Part shown: positions 1-11,899 of the stretch, in pieces
Position numbering within the stretch: position 1 is the first letter of the stretch
Layout of the letters: every line of letters begins with the position of its first letter
Source: Paragorgia papillata
Taxonomy: Eukaryota > Cnidaria > Anthozoa > Scleralcyonacea > Coralliidae
Assembly: GCA_035771165.1 (NCBI GenBank)
Contig: JAWNZC010000345.1
Location: 1,443,001 to 1,507,000 of the forward strand
Length of the DNA: 64,000 nucleotides
Direction of reading: 5' to 3'
Notes under the pieces: generated by a model
The model's input: the letters and a program-made list of their open reading frames with translations, nothing else
Told to the model about the DNA's origin: nothing
Database searches by the model: none
Position numbers and translations under genes: made by a program

Positions 1-3000
1 TGCTTTAGCTTCAGTGTCTGAGACTCCGCGTAGCTCCAACTCTTTGACGGCTAAACGTCCTTCGAGATACGTACTCAACGTTTTTCGCTTCGGACTTTCG
101 TCCAACCCGTTCATTTCTACGCCATTGTATTTGCTGTGATCTCCAATACTCCCCTTGCTTCTCAACGGTTGCCCTAGTATTTCTTGAAATCTCTTCAGAG
201 GGATAGCTGGAGACTTTGGCACACCATAATGAGAGCTTTCACTATTACGACTTGAGCTCATGGAATAGCCGTGACCAGAGTCTTCCATTGTAGAAGGCGC
301 AGAGCCATCTTGGTTAACACTCTTTACGTTTTCGTAATACGGGCGTTCGGTAGCATTTCTCAAATTCTGGTAAATTGGGGTGCTTGAACCATGGGGTAGA
401 TTATGCGCGGGAAAAGCGTTTAATTCCTCGTTTACGTTCACATAATCATCCTTAGATTCAGGAAATGACATCAAGTTATCACTCTGAGTGATGTGGTTTT
501 GGAAACCACCGTTCGGGATTCCTTCGATCGGGTTGAGCTGGGTTTCGTGTCGCCTTCTTGAGTTGCGCGGAGGGCAAAAGTGAATGCGCGGGAAATATTC
601 GCCACCGTTCGTCACCTCCGCTACATTCACGTAGGAATTCTTCAAGTGTCCATTAGCACGAGCAAAATCATCGGAACCGGGCGTCAGCGATCGACGCAAC
701 GAAGCCAAATCCGAACAAGAACGACTCTTCGATATTTCCTCGGAATTTGTCGCGTGTTCCGAAGCTGGAGAGCCGGACACGGAATCTGCGCTTCCAAAAA
801 CAATACTGATGTACGTGTGACGAGATTTTGGACGATGGAAAATAGGCGATGGTGGTCTAGCGAGGTAGTGGATACTCGCATACGAGTGTCGGTTGAGATT
901 TCCATCCGAGCTATATCCATCAGGGTTGTTTATATAGGTACTAATACGCGCATACAAATGCTCCTTACCCCGCGGTAAATTGTCCTTGCTTCCGGTAAGC
1001 GACGACACGCTGGCGTATGGAGGATCAACTGGAGCCCCTAACGTCCCCTGGTGTCCCCCAGTGACTTGTTGCTTTTGACTTTCATCGTCCGACATCAAGT
1101 AAGGATTCTCGTAAAAGTGACTAGCCCGTTGCGAAGCGACTAAGGTATCTAGGGATTGCGACATGCGTTTTTTGACTCTGGTCAGCGTGCATTCGTTCGG
1201 ATCACATGCCACGTGGTCCTGCAGTCGCGTCTCCTTGTTCACATCTACGGCACTAGAAGATTTCGTCATCGCGCTAATAAGCGGTCTGGGTAAATGAAGC
1301 TGTCGGATCTTTTTCGGACGAGGCAGAGTTCGGAACATGACGTTGGGTTTTTCCAATTTTTCCACCTTTAGTTGTTGAAGCAAGGATCTATCGAGACTCA
1401 CCGAAGAACCGACGACGTTAAACGGACGCGAGAGTAGTGGTGTTTGGGGAAGTGGTCGGTTTACTAAAGCATTTACACGCTCCTGGTCCAGTCCACTGAG
1501 CTTGTAAGTCTCGCAAGTCACCGGCTCGTTGCTGGTTCTTACTGGCAACATCGGGAGAGGTTTGATGTAGGAAGCTTTGCTCGGGCTCTCAACTCCGGGA
1601 GAAACAACCCGATCGGACAAAGAAGCGGTTGACTGCGACTCTGATGAATGTCGACTAGTGTCTGAAACAAAAGAGAAAAACCGTCAGAATATTTGAGATG
1701 GAACAATCGAAATATAATAAGGTTAGATATATTGCCGAAACAGAGAACGTAGGAGTCAGAGAACGTGTGACTCCTACGTTCTCTGTTTCGGCAGTATATC
1801 TAACCTTATTATATTTCGGTTGTTGTTTCTACACTGCCTACGCAGCACGCTACTTTTATTTCACTATTTGAGATGGACCCTCTCTTCCCTGCTATGACGC
1901 CACTGATACGCAACTCATATCGCGCTGATAGATGTGATGCACAAAAGGACTGGCACATCCTCTGCATCACACATCGATCAGCGCGCGCCCATTGCCGTTT
2001 CACCGCTCCCTATATAAGCGCCCTGACCAAAAGCGCAGATGTAGCGCGCGGAACTAACGGTTTGGAAACGCGGAACAAAGGTTGGGTACTTATAGGTTGG
2101 GCGTGGCGAAAGTCCTAGCCCGCATTTTCGCTGCGCACAACCCGATACCAGAGTCCACCCAAAATCGCTAGCAGCGCAGGCTAGCGTAGAAGCGTTCGGG
2201 CTATCAAAGGCGATACGGGCACGTGTACGTAGCGCAGCTTAAGCCGTGTTTACACGGCCAAAATTTAAGCACGCTTAAGTTAAGCGTGCTTAAAATGCGC
2301 CACCTTGGTGCGTTTACACGGTCATTTAAGCTTATAGAATAATCCCTTACTAAAACACGTACACCATTATTCAACATGGTGGACGAGCTATAGTTTTGGT
2401 TTTGGAAGCTTCGTAAAATGGTAACGTGCGTCAAAGAACAATGGAACGGAACTACGGAAGACATCGGTACACGAGAAAGAGTATAACTCTTTTGCTATAA
2501 GCAAAACAAACAAACAAACAAACAAACAAACAAACAAAGGAAACAAAGAATAGCGAGATGGAAGCTTCTAACAGCAGGGCAAAAAAATGCATTTTATCGT
2601 ATTAATAACAACGTATTAATAGCAAGCGTTTTTCAATCCCGTTGCGTTTACACGGCCAAGTTAAGCGCGATTAACTGATCGTGCTCAGTTTAATCCACCT
2701 CCTTGGCAGGCGAGAATTCTACCACTGAACCACAACGCCGATCTGTTTATACGGACATTTTAAGCCCGCTTAAAGTCAGATGTGGCTCAGATCCCGCTTA
2801 AATTTTGGCCGTGTAAACACGGCTTAAGATCTTAGTGTTGATTTTATGAAATAGGGAAAACAGAGAAAAGCCACCTTGAAGAAAGGAAGAGACGAACTAC
2901 AACAATTCTACTCACACGAGTCTCATGGTTGAGATTCAGAAAAAGGTAATATTCACAGAAAGTTACTCATGCAAGTCATTAACTCTGTCCGACTGGGCTT

Positions 3001-6000
3001 AACTTCGTACAGTTGTACTACAGCAGGCAGTGCACTATTAAACGTATTCAAGGTCACCAGGGGGGGTAGGGTGACAAGTCTCCCCAGGCTCCAAACTTGA
3101 AAGAGGGTCACTAAGAAACACTCAGACATAACCAACCATAACCCTATAACAACACCGCTGCCAAACGTTTTGCGCATGCGCGACGTCACTGAAATATTTG
3201 GACTGGTCCGAGAGTCCAACACAAAATTTAAAATTATAAGTATACTAGCGAAAAGATAAGGTAGATAATTTGTGCATGGCTTCTTTGTTAATATTGTAAC
3301 ATATTCTGAATTTACCCCTTCGTAATTTTCTTTACCCTTTTTTTAAAACACAAATGAATAGTCGAGTCTTACTTAGTCTTCGCTGTCTGGTTGTTGTCAC
3401 CACGGCTTCTCTTGATATTTATTCTAGAGAATTCACGCATGTGCAAACGTTTGGCAGCGGTGTTCCCTATAATTCCCTATTCCTTATAATATATGTGACA
3501 TCATCAGGGGACCCAAATTAATATTTTGCCCCAGGCCCCACAATATCTCTTAACAACCCTTAGAGCACTGAGCACGCATGGGCAGGTAGGACTGAGGGGA
3601 GGAGTAGCTTGGATACAAGGTTGGAACTGGAAGTATCCCTTACTTTCTTACCTCCATACATAGAATTATGTGTGCTTTCTGTTCTGCTTGTAATGTCACT
3701 CCCACGACTTGTGCGCTCATGAACTGAAGCAGTTCTCTTATCACTCGACTCCGACACACGCTTCTCCATTGATCCTATACTGCCCTCCAGTCCCTCTTTG
3801 ATGAACTCGACCCTTGTACCACCTATGTAAACTCGCTGTGGAGTGACCAATGAGTCAACTGGAATCTCGTAGCACTGATCTTCTGACAGGCATGCTTCAA
3901 CTATAAGGGGGCAGAAAATAAAGCAAAAAACAAGTTAGGAAATCTGTAAACTCTGATTTTGTACCATTGTACCAAACAGGCATAAATCCAACTTTAATAT
4001 CCAATGCACAAAATATAACTTACTGTCTAATTTTTCAAAGAGAACTCTTGACTCCCTAAAAATAGAAACAATTTACAAACTTAGTTAAAGATTTTATATT
4101 ATTGACATTTTGAAGAGTGGAGCTTAGCTCTGTTCCACTGTCCCAGACATTCACTAATTGTACTTGTATTATTTAATATGGTAAAAATTGGATAAAAAAA
4201 ATAGAAGTAATTGGTACTCTACCTAGCATACAAAGATTCAACATTTGGTTCTTGTTCATTCCACATTGAGTATGTTCCTTGGTCATTTTTCCTTTGAAGA
4301 GAAATAATATCAGTACAGTACTAAACTGAACTCAACTAAATTACTTATTATCAAATTACCAAAGGTCAAAGGTCTTTAATTAGAATACATCAAACGTGTA
4401 TCTTTACAATCAAATTACTCCCAAGGATTTTACAATGTGGCCGTGTCGAGGCATATCAGAGGCGCTTTAAGAAGCCACCATACGACACAGTTCAGACCAG
4501 GCAAACTTCAAATATATTGAACAAAGAACCCACTTGGAGGTTGAATGAGGTTTAACCATGCACAAAGTTTTTTAAAGCTCATTTGATATGGACAAATGAC
4601 TGAACGTTTTCTATTGGAAGCACGGCTCGAAATATGTCATTATTTGTAATAAGTAGGTACTGGAATACCTCGAAGCAGAAGCCAAAACAAACACGTAGTG
4701 CCCAATCTATTTTACACTGCTATAAAGGTCTTTAATTAGAATACATCAAACGTGTATCTTTACAATCAAATTACTCCTAAGGATTTTTCAAAGTAGCCAT
4801 GTCGAGGCATATCAAAGGCGCTTTAAGCAGCTGCCATACGACACAGTTCAGACCACGGATCCCAGCTAAGCCCTAGGTGTTGATTTTATGGAGGGAGGAA
4901 AACCGGAGAACCCGGTGAAAAACCCTCGGAGCACAGGAGAGATCAACTAAACTCTACTCACATGAGTCCCAAGCTCGAGAACTAACATCCAAGTACTAAC
5001 GGCTAACCCCATCTAACCGGGCTTAACTATTGGTGAGAGGCAGCGCCCTAACAGCAAATGCTTAAATGTTGTTCAGTTCAAACAACTCTGCTTACCATCG
5101 ATAAAGTCTAACCATACCGAGGCAACATGCCACTATAAATAAGCCAGATATCACAATAATCAAAACCACAATCCAGACAGGAAAACCTAAAAAAAAGTGA
5201 ATAACACTACAAGTCAAATCTATGCTAGTGACTCCTACCACCAGTATGCCAGCAAAGTTGACTCAGGTTTACATAAACTTTGGTGGATATGTACTGTACT
5301 CCGAAATTTATTAGAGAATAATATTTGAAATCAAGTCACACTCAAAATTGCCTATGACATGTCAGCAGTAGATCTAAGCAGGAGTGGCAGATTCAGAAGA
5401 TGTGTTATATTAGAGAAGCTTATAAGTTCATCAATGAAATGATAAAGAATGTATCCCCCCTCCACCAGATTTTAAGGCTGGGAGCAGTGGCGTGGTGGCA
5501 GGGGGGCCAAGGCCCCCCCAGCTGGGGTTGCAGAAGGGGCGCCATTTCTTTGTAAAGCTAGGTCTTCAATGGGGGGATATAAAGATCTGAAATCTGTAAT
5601 CTTTTGTGTTTTCTATGAAGTTTTATAATCTTCAGAATTCTGTAAAATCTCACTCCAAAATGCAGGAAATGGCATATCAGAGACTCTAGATTTCAAAATT
5701 TTCAGGGGGAGCATGCCCCCGGACTCCCCTACAGGTTTGGCACTACTTCGCCACTTGCATTGGCGTGGTCTTTGAGAGAACCTGTTGTTTGTTGTAATAT
5801 TATATATTGCAGTTATTTTAGAACAAAATATGTGATCATTTATCAAATACAGTAATGTCTTTTCCCCCCTTTTTTTTCGGGGGGGGGGGGCACCATGGCT
5901 AATCTGGCCACCCCAGCCTGAAACTTGCCACCACACCACTGGTTGGGAGAAGGGGGGTCCCCTCCTGCTGGCTATGTGCATGTAAGGTTTTGAAAAACAA

Positions 6001-9000
6001 GCCTCACCTTCTTCACTTTCAACAGTATTTAGAGGCTTTGGGCTAGGCTTTGTAGCAGACACATGATTTGAACCATACTGCACAGCTTCTGCAACATTAT
6101 TTGGAGGAGATGATGAAACCGCCTGGTCAGAATCGGAACTGTTTGACGTTGACGGAAAACTTTTGTTAGCACCTGAAGTGTGTGTTAATTACAATAAAAT
6201 ATGTTAATTATTACTGGAATATGCCATCTATTTTGGGACTGACAATCGAAATATAGTAAGATATACTGCCGAAACAGAGAACGTAGGAATCTAACGTTTC
6301 GAGCGAAGGCCCTTCGTCTAGAGAGAAGGGCCTTCGCTCGAAACGTTAGATTCCTACGTTCTCTGTTTCGGCACTATATCTAACCTTACTATATTTCGAT
6401 TGTTGTTTTTACACTGCCTACGCAGCATGCTACTTTTATTAATCACTATTTTTATTTTGGGACTGTCTGGGTATTGTTTTCCATACGTAAATCAGAACTA
6501 TTTTTGGTAAGCCCAACTTATTTTTATCTGCTATTATTAAAAAACAGTGTTGGTGCGTAGGCAGTACTCTAGAAATACATTGTAAGCATTGTAAGTTTTT
6601 GACACAAGATAAAAAATACAACGCAAGTCTCCAGCGATCGGATAAATTGACAAGTGTTTAAATAACATGCTAGTCGGTGATTTGTGTTGCAATTATGCCA
6701 AATTTCTCATGAATGCAAGCTGCGTTTAAATTAATTTGTTCGGTATAAATGCGAAACTCATCCTCTAGTTATCTGTAATTAAGTTGTTGATATATCCCCT
6801 GCGCCTTGTCCTTTTATATATACAGTCCTATTGATTTTTCTAGGAATAAAAACTTGACATGTTTTTCCCCCGCATAAATTGGTGGCCAATTTCACGCAAT
6901 TACAACTCAGTTGCGACAGAAACAATAGCGCATTAAAATGGTTGCCAATATCAACCGACATCACACGTATAAGCGAATGAGATAAACTTCCACAAACATA
7001 TATATAAGCAAATATATTCTCTCTTGTCGGCAGAGCAAATGCCAGACTGTCAGTCCGATGCTATATTCATGTTAATTTGTTTAAACCAGCGTATTGCTTA
7101 AAACGTCAACAGGTCTGGCTACACACATATGCTATTATGCGCGGAGAAATGTAACAAATTATTGAAAAGTAGCAAACTTAAAGCCCCAAACGGGAACGCA
7201 AATCATCGCAAGTTAATTAATTGGCAGTCAGAATTTGATGAATTTTTGTGAGTGACGGTAGTTCGAACTCCCCAAATTAACAAAATAAAGGTTTCATGAG
7301 TGTTTTAAACAAGTTTTAACTTTGTCACGTACATGATATTTTCGGGAAACTATTCAGAGCGGCTGGTTGAGATAGCGTGACTGCCAACTTGCGATCTCGT
7401 TCCGTAAAGGCCTGGCCAAACGCTTTCAACATTTCATTCAACATCGTTCAACATTGTTGAATTCAACCGTGATTCAACATGTTGAAAGCGTTTGGCCACC
7501 CTGTTGAATGACGTTGAACGTTGTTGAATGACGTTGAACGAAATTTGAACATGTTCAAATTAACGAAATTTGAACATGTTCAAATTTTCGTTCAACATGC
7601 GTTCAACACTTCAACAATGTTGAACTATGTTGCATGAAATGTTGAAAGCGTTTGGCCAGGCCTTAATAGGGCTTAACACCTTCCGAAACCAAAAATTCAC
7701 CTCCGCTATTCAATTAATACACTAAATATCTTTTCTTTGGCGCGAGTCTACGAAGTGTGAAAAGACAGATTATGACAGTTGTTATTTTGACAGTTATTAT
7801 TTTTGTCGGGATGGATGAACCAGGCGGAAATCTAATTCTGGTAAGAAATATCATTGCCCAGCATACTGCTTTAAACAAAACCATAACACAAAACAATTTT
7901 GAAAATATAACGTTTCGTTACTACACGTAACATCATCAGAGTGATAAATATATTTTATATACATACATGAAGGTGACTACAACTGTAACTAGTTACATAA
8001 ATAGAAAGTGATAAGGTGACAGACAAAAGGTGATGTAAGGCAAATGAATTGTCAAACTGGTGAAGAGACACCACACCGTAAAGAAAAAAACAACTTCTAA
8101 AAGAGCGCTAAGGGAAATGATCTAATGTTAGCGTTAAGAGAGGGTTTAAACTTAGAAATTAACAAGCTTTCTCGAAGAAGAACATCCAACTGGTTAGAAC
8201 CTGACGATATAATTGAAAAAGTCGTCAAAAGAAACATCTTGTCCAGTTTTTATCTTGTGTGCCAGAATGCTGGACATGGCAGACACTGAAAGTGCTTTTC
8301 CGGTATAGGCCGAAATATCCATATGTTCCGATACCCTTTGACGGAATTCACGCCAAAGGTATATCGTCGTCATGGCCTTAAGCCTTTTTCGTCGTAGTCC
8401 GTTTCAGCTTGCTTTTGAAATCCGATACGTATAATTGAAATGAACATTCGAAACTTACGTTGCAATGTTCCGAACTACGTTGCGAGGTAGATTCAAAGTC
8501 GGCAATTTGTTTCTGCTTAACCAAGTATATATTATTATATTCTATACAACAAATAATCTTCTTCTCCGTGATTTTACCAAAGGAATTCAGTTCAAAGCTT
8601 ATTAAATTCGAACTTCACGACGAACTTCACAACGAACTTCCGTACCAAGTTCCCAACCTTCCAACGAATGTTGACAAACGAATTTCAAAAGCAAACTGAA
8701 ACTGACTATAAGCGCAAAAGTCGTCAGGATCAGACCGATAAAACCTATACGTTAAAATGCGTGTTTGGGTTTAAATATTGCCGCATCGAATTACTAGTAC
8801 ATGGAAATGAGAAATACTCATTGCCGGTGTATTTACATTAGTGTTTAGCTGTAGACCTGTAGTCTCGTTATCATAGAATCTTCTATAAAACCACAATAAA
8901 TTCGTCCGAATTAGACTCGGACAACTTCACATTACAAATAACGTCGACAAAGCTATTACTGAACTCTGAAAATGTGGCGTTATATGAAACAGGCTATAGT

Positions 9001-10247
9001 ATTGAGTAAGCAGTCATCTTAAGTTTATAAGGGATAATCCAATCTTGAACCACCGTGTTTTGTTTAGCTATTGTACTAAACACGATAAACATACAACAGT
9101 CTGTACTAAATTTAGAAGAAACACAACAATACCTGTAACACGCTTTCTAAAGTTGAACAGTAAGTTATGTTTAAGTAACAAAAAGTCTCTTTAATATCGA
9201 TTGGGTTCAGGAAACTAACTCCCATGGATTCCCCCATACTTATATAATTATTGACGCACGAAATGTCAGGCGGCGGACGCTTAAAAAGTCATCATACTCA
9301 AAGCTTAAAATATAACTATATAAATTGTCTTTGTTTGAGCAGGAACAAACAGCGGAATAACTTCGGATATTCATCTAAAATTATAAACATTTTGAGATCC
9401 AAGCGATATATATCTAACCCAGACTTGTTAGTGCATGCTTTTTATTAATGAGTCTCTTTTCATTGATAATACCCACTGAACCAAAGCAAAATGTCAAGGC
9501 GCCGAGAGGCGTTTAAAACGCCCACAGCATGGTTTCAAAACGTTGCGATTTAGGGGATTCGTGTTCGTCATAACACTTCTATAAAGTAAACATAATACCG
9601 CCGCCTAAACTACACCTAAATTCCATTCCGCCAACTGAAAGCCGCAAAATATAAAGTTTAAAAACAACACCAGGGAATTGTCGTACGAAGTACAAAGTTT
9701 GAAGTTGAAATGTAAAGTCTCCATAAGTACAAAAGGTCGTGGTTTATAATTATTCCACATATTTAGCCAAAAAATGCTAAATTAACTTAAAACGTTTGTA
9801 CTTGGGGACAGAATTTGAATGTTTACAACGGAATAGACGTTCGATATTCTTGTAGCAATTAAAACGTTAATTGCGCCAATTGTTGATAATCGAGACATTC
9901 GAGTACCAATCAAGTATTACAAGTGTCTTTTATATAACTATAGAAAGCCCAGTCTTTTCCTGAATTTCAACTTCAAATTCAGATTTGTTCGTAAATTGAT
10001 GTATATAAACAAGGAAAAAGGTAATAAACCCGAAACCCAGTAATAAACCACATGAGTAATTATCACTAAATCTGATATGCATGTTAGAGATAGCGTAAAT
10101 ACACGCCGTTATGCTCGGCTTTCAATACAGTCCTCGAGGGAGTAAAAAGAGTGTAATACACTAACCTGTAAGAGCGCATATCCAACACCACAACGCTAGC
10201 AGAAGAAACTGTTTGTAAATCAATGACCGATACGCGAAACGGGCCAT
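1..10247 (-). CDS. Single-pass transmembrane adaptor-like protein with YxN motifs (3' end outside window)
   Basis: Seven phase-consistent exons on the minus strand: 10247-10166, 6172-6008, 5186-5096, 4291-4223, 4055-4024, 3900-3652 and 1661-1 (still open at the window edge), giving 783 residues so far. Residues 1-27 form a signal peptide (MARFAYRSLIYKQFLLLALW...). Residues 28-83 are Ser/Thr/Asn-rich with NxS sites and no recognisable domain. Residues 84-106 are one hydrophobic helix (FPVWIVVLIIVISGLFIVAC) followed by MVRLYR. The tail has SH3-type proline stretches (PLPMLPVR, RPLPQTP) and six YxN motifs: Y413 YENP, Y472 YINN, Y573 and Y636 YVNV, Y660 YQNL, Y672 YENV. YxN is the known Grb2 SH2 preference, so the inferred role is a phosphotyrosine-regulated membrane scaffold like LAT or LAX. 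I do not recognise a named family. The start is the first ATG after an in-frame TGA. Introns hold transposons. Exon model confident; function inferred. Confidence 0.82.
1703..1864 (+). mobile_element. Fold-back element family A, copy 1
   Basis: Starts ACAATCGAAATATAATAAGG, forms a hairpin through AGAACGTAGGAGTC and its complement, then has a single-stranded tail ACACTGCCTACGCAGCACGC. It is flanked by a 13-bp direct duplication, TATTTGAGATGGA (1690-1702 and 1865-1877). The inner part that carries the ribozyme motif in other copies is deleted. Confidence 0.75.
2238..2828. mobile_element. Inverted-repeat element, CTTAAGCCGTGTTTACACGG ends
   Basis: The left end CTTAAGCCGTGTTTACACGG and following AAAATTTAAGC recur inverted at 2796-2828. 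Internal shorter palindromes of TTAAGCGTGCTTAA type and a CAAA array (2501-2538) are present. No coding capacity. Confidence 0.75.
3150..3464. mobile_element. hAT-type MITE with 8-bp target duplication
   Basis: Terminal repeats CAACACCGCTGCCAAACGTT and inverted AACACCGCTGCCAAACGTTT. CCCTATAA flanks both ends (3142-3149 and 3465-3472). It lies in an intron of the transmembrane adaptor gene and is non-coding. Confidence 0.78.
4372..4860 (+). repeat. Direct repeat pair of about 130 bp
   Basis: The segment beginning GTCTTTAATTAGAATACATC at 4372 and ending in CATACGACACAGTTCAGACC recurs from about 4730 to 4855 with a few mismatches. The spacer (about 230 bp) has no recognised feature. Confidence 0.75.
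5187..6007. other. Intron 2 of the transmembrane adaptor gene: G/C-homopolymer-rich repeat remnant
   Basis: A decayed repeat at 5480-5950 with GGGGGG/CCCCCC runs (GGCGTGGTGGCAGGGGGGCC and, inverted, near 5935). A reading frame spans part of it on the minus strand but has no family features and crosses the exon 2 boundary, so it is not called a gene. Confidence 0.5.
6242..6452 (+). mobile_element. Fold-back element family A, copy 2
   Basis: Same left end and tail as copy 1 but with the full inner hairpin (CGTTTCGAGCGAAGGCCCTT and complement). Flanked by a 13-bp duplication, TATTTTGGGACTG (6229-6241 and 6453-6465). The hammerhead-like cores in both arms are mutated. It lies in intron 1 of the transmembrane adaptor gene. 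Confidence 0.78.
7406..7665. mobile_element. Hairpin MITE rich in GTTGAAC/GTTCAAC
   Basis: The ends AAGGCCTGGCCAAACGCTTT and their inverse (7645-7665) bracket nested TTGAACATGTTCAA palindromes. The whole 260 bp can fold on itself. It lies in intron 1 of the transmembrane adaptor gene. Confidence 0.8.
7901..7945 (-). ncRNA. Hammerhead ribozyme-like motif of a Penelope-like element
   Basis: On the minus strand, CTGATGA (7939-7933), one extra T, a perfect 5-bp stem GTTAC/GTAAC closing GTGTA, then GAAAC and GTT. This matches the hammerhead core CUGANGA-stem II-GAAA-UH. Stem III is minimal, as in the hammerheads described for Penelope-like retroelements. Stem I pairing next to the core is weak by eye, so activity is uncertain. 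Confidence 0.5.
8097..8394 (-). pseudogene. Penelope-like element, GIY-YIG region C-terminus
   Basis: Read on the minus strand: LWREFRQRVSEHMDISAYTG, then KALSVSAMSSILAHKIKTGQ, DVSFDDF, a one-base T insertion in a T-run near 8216, then LLRESLLISKFKPSLN and SFPLALF before a stop at 8099-8097. The LLxRESLLISKxKPSLN ending is typical of the C-terminus of GIY-YIG-bearing Penelope-like or related retroelement proteins. The copy is cut on its 5' side by an inverted-repeat element at 8395. A hammerhead-like motif lies about 160 bp downstream, as expected for Penelope pseudo-LTRs. Confidence 0.65.
8395..8708. mobile_element. MITE family C, copy 1
   Basis: Terminal inverted repeats around GTTTCAGCTTGCTTTTGAAAT and the inverse ending AAACTGAAACTGACTA. 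It shares its interior (TTCAAAGCTTATTAAATTCG) with the copy at 15324. It abuts and probably interrupts the Penelope remnant at 8097-8394. Confidence 0.8.
8709..10165. other. Remainder of intron 1 of the transmembrane adaptor gene, nothing recognised
   Basis: About 1.4 kb of AT-rich sequence up to the signal-peptide exon. I see no coding exon, inverted-repeat pair or tandem array here. Confidence 0.5.
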
Positions 10248-10890
10248 GTTTTTATAAAACAGATGTATTTGAATTATTCAGACGAGAGTCGACATTGACT
10301 GACTACAGTACACAATCAAAGCGCTCTCATCCACAGCTGCAGATGTGCCGACATGAATTCTTTGAAGAAAGTGTCACAGATATCGACCAACTGAGATATT
10401 TTGCTGGCACTTGTTCACCGATTCTCGTTACTGTGTCTGACTCAGCCAGACTTTCCCCCAAGAGGATACGATGTAGTTGAATATAGGTGAAGGTCCGGTA
10501 TTGCTCCCATGGTTATTACGTATTAAATAACAAATAAGCCACTTAGCGATATATCAGGATGGTTCAACAATCGGACAGATATCGGAGCGCCCCGTCAAAT
10601 CACGGTCATTGGTTTTCTAAGTTTCATTAGATTTAATACCGTCTGTGTAATAGTTAAATAAACAGTTTTATATCTTACTATTTTGTTGAAATTTCATTGC
10701 TTTTTTTGTTTTGGTTCTTGACTTATTGTTATTTAACACAGATTACCGGAGACTCCTTTCCGAACGGAAATATCCGACCATGAAACGACCATCGGAATCT
10801 ACGTCTAGCAAGTGCTATCTAGTTACAATACTAATAATGCTATCGATTCTGTCACGTACGTTCTCTGCTCATTTTGTTACATTTTATATA

Positions 10891-11073
10891 TAGACCTTAT
10901 TCAAAAATGGCCGCCGAATTAGAATTATTTTATGTGCATATTAATTAGCCCTTATGACCTCGTTTTAAAGTAAAAATTATTTTGAATTTCACACATGAAA
11001 ACGAGTTCATAAGGGCTAATTTATATGTATGTAAAAGAATTTTAATTCGGCGGCCATTTTTGAATAAGGTCTA
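10891..11073. mobile_element. MITE family B, copy 1 (TA target)
   Basis: Near-perfect palindrome of about 183 bp with ends TAGACCTTATTCAAAAATGG and its inverse, followed by CCGCCGAATTA. TA flanks both sides. It lies between the divergent starts of the adaptor and BAR-RhoGAP genes. A second copy is at 37529. Confidence 0.85.
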
Positions 11074-11086
11074 TAATACTATACAT

Positions 11087-11899
11087 GAAAAAATTTCTCA
11101 ATTCTGATTGGTTGAGAGCAGTGCAGTTTTGAGGAAATACAGTGCAGAAAAAATGAAATACAGTGCAAATCTTTTTATTTTTTTAAATTTGTACAAAAAT
11201 AATTTTTAACTAGAAAAAAAGCTTTTTCCTGTTAAATATTTTCATGTATGTTATTTGCACAAAGCATTTTGATTGGAAAGATTCTCTTCATGTTAAATTT
11301 TCATGTATATTATTAATAAGTAATAGCATGATTTCTTATGCAATTTGAAAAAAAAAACGCACTCATGAGTTTTTCAAAGACCTCAAATAGCACTTGTCCT
11401 TCCGACTCGTGCAATTTTGATAGTCTTTGAAAAAGTCACTCGTGTATGTTTTTTACAAATTGCACTCGAAACCATGCTATTACCTATACAAATATTCTAC
11501 GAGAATTTGAGAGCTTTTTTTTTAAATCTCCGCAAAATAAATTGTTTTGCGACAAAGCTTTTGTCCTTTTTTTGTAAATTAAAATTGCCCCGATTATAGT
11601 ACAACTCTAAAGCTTCCACAAATAGTAAATAAAATGAGTATAATAGCAAATCTTTCAATTGTAACTAAAGACCAAAATTGAGCGAGCTTTTGCAAATTAG
11701 CCGAAAAAGGTTCGAAAAAGGAGGAAGTGTGATATAGAGGAGGGAAGGCGGGAAGAGAACTGGGCACGACGAAAACATGGCTGACTTGGATTTCCTTTAT
11801 TGGCATTGATTCTTTCTGAATAAATATCGTCCGAGGAAAATATATTAACACCTCCAAAAATTTCTGAACTTCTGGCGACAAAGTGGTTATTTCATCATC
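11087..11899. other. 5' flank of the BAR-RhoGAP gene: AT-rich repeat with inverted arms
   Basis: 11087-11490 contains TCTCAATTCTGATTGGTTGA and inverted arms around AATAGCATG...CATGCTATTA (about 11325 and 11470), a dispersed-repeat style. The last 300 bp before the ATG should contain the promoter and 5' UTR, but no core element is clear. Confidence 0.45.

Noticed and set aside
580..978. 132-codon plus-strand frame over the first kilobase
   Set aside because: Shadow of the long minus-strand exon 1-1661, which keeps frame for 553 codons and joins upstream exons in phase.
5613..6083. 156-codon minus-strand frame
   Set aside because: It overlaps exon 2 of the adaptor gene and then runs through its donor into intron repeat sequence; the spliced model has better phase and signals.
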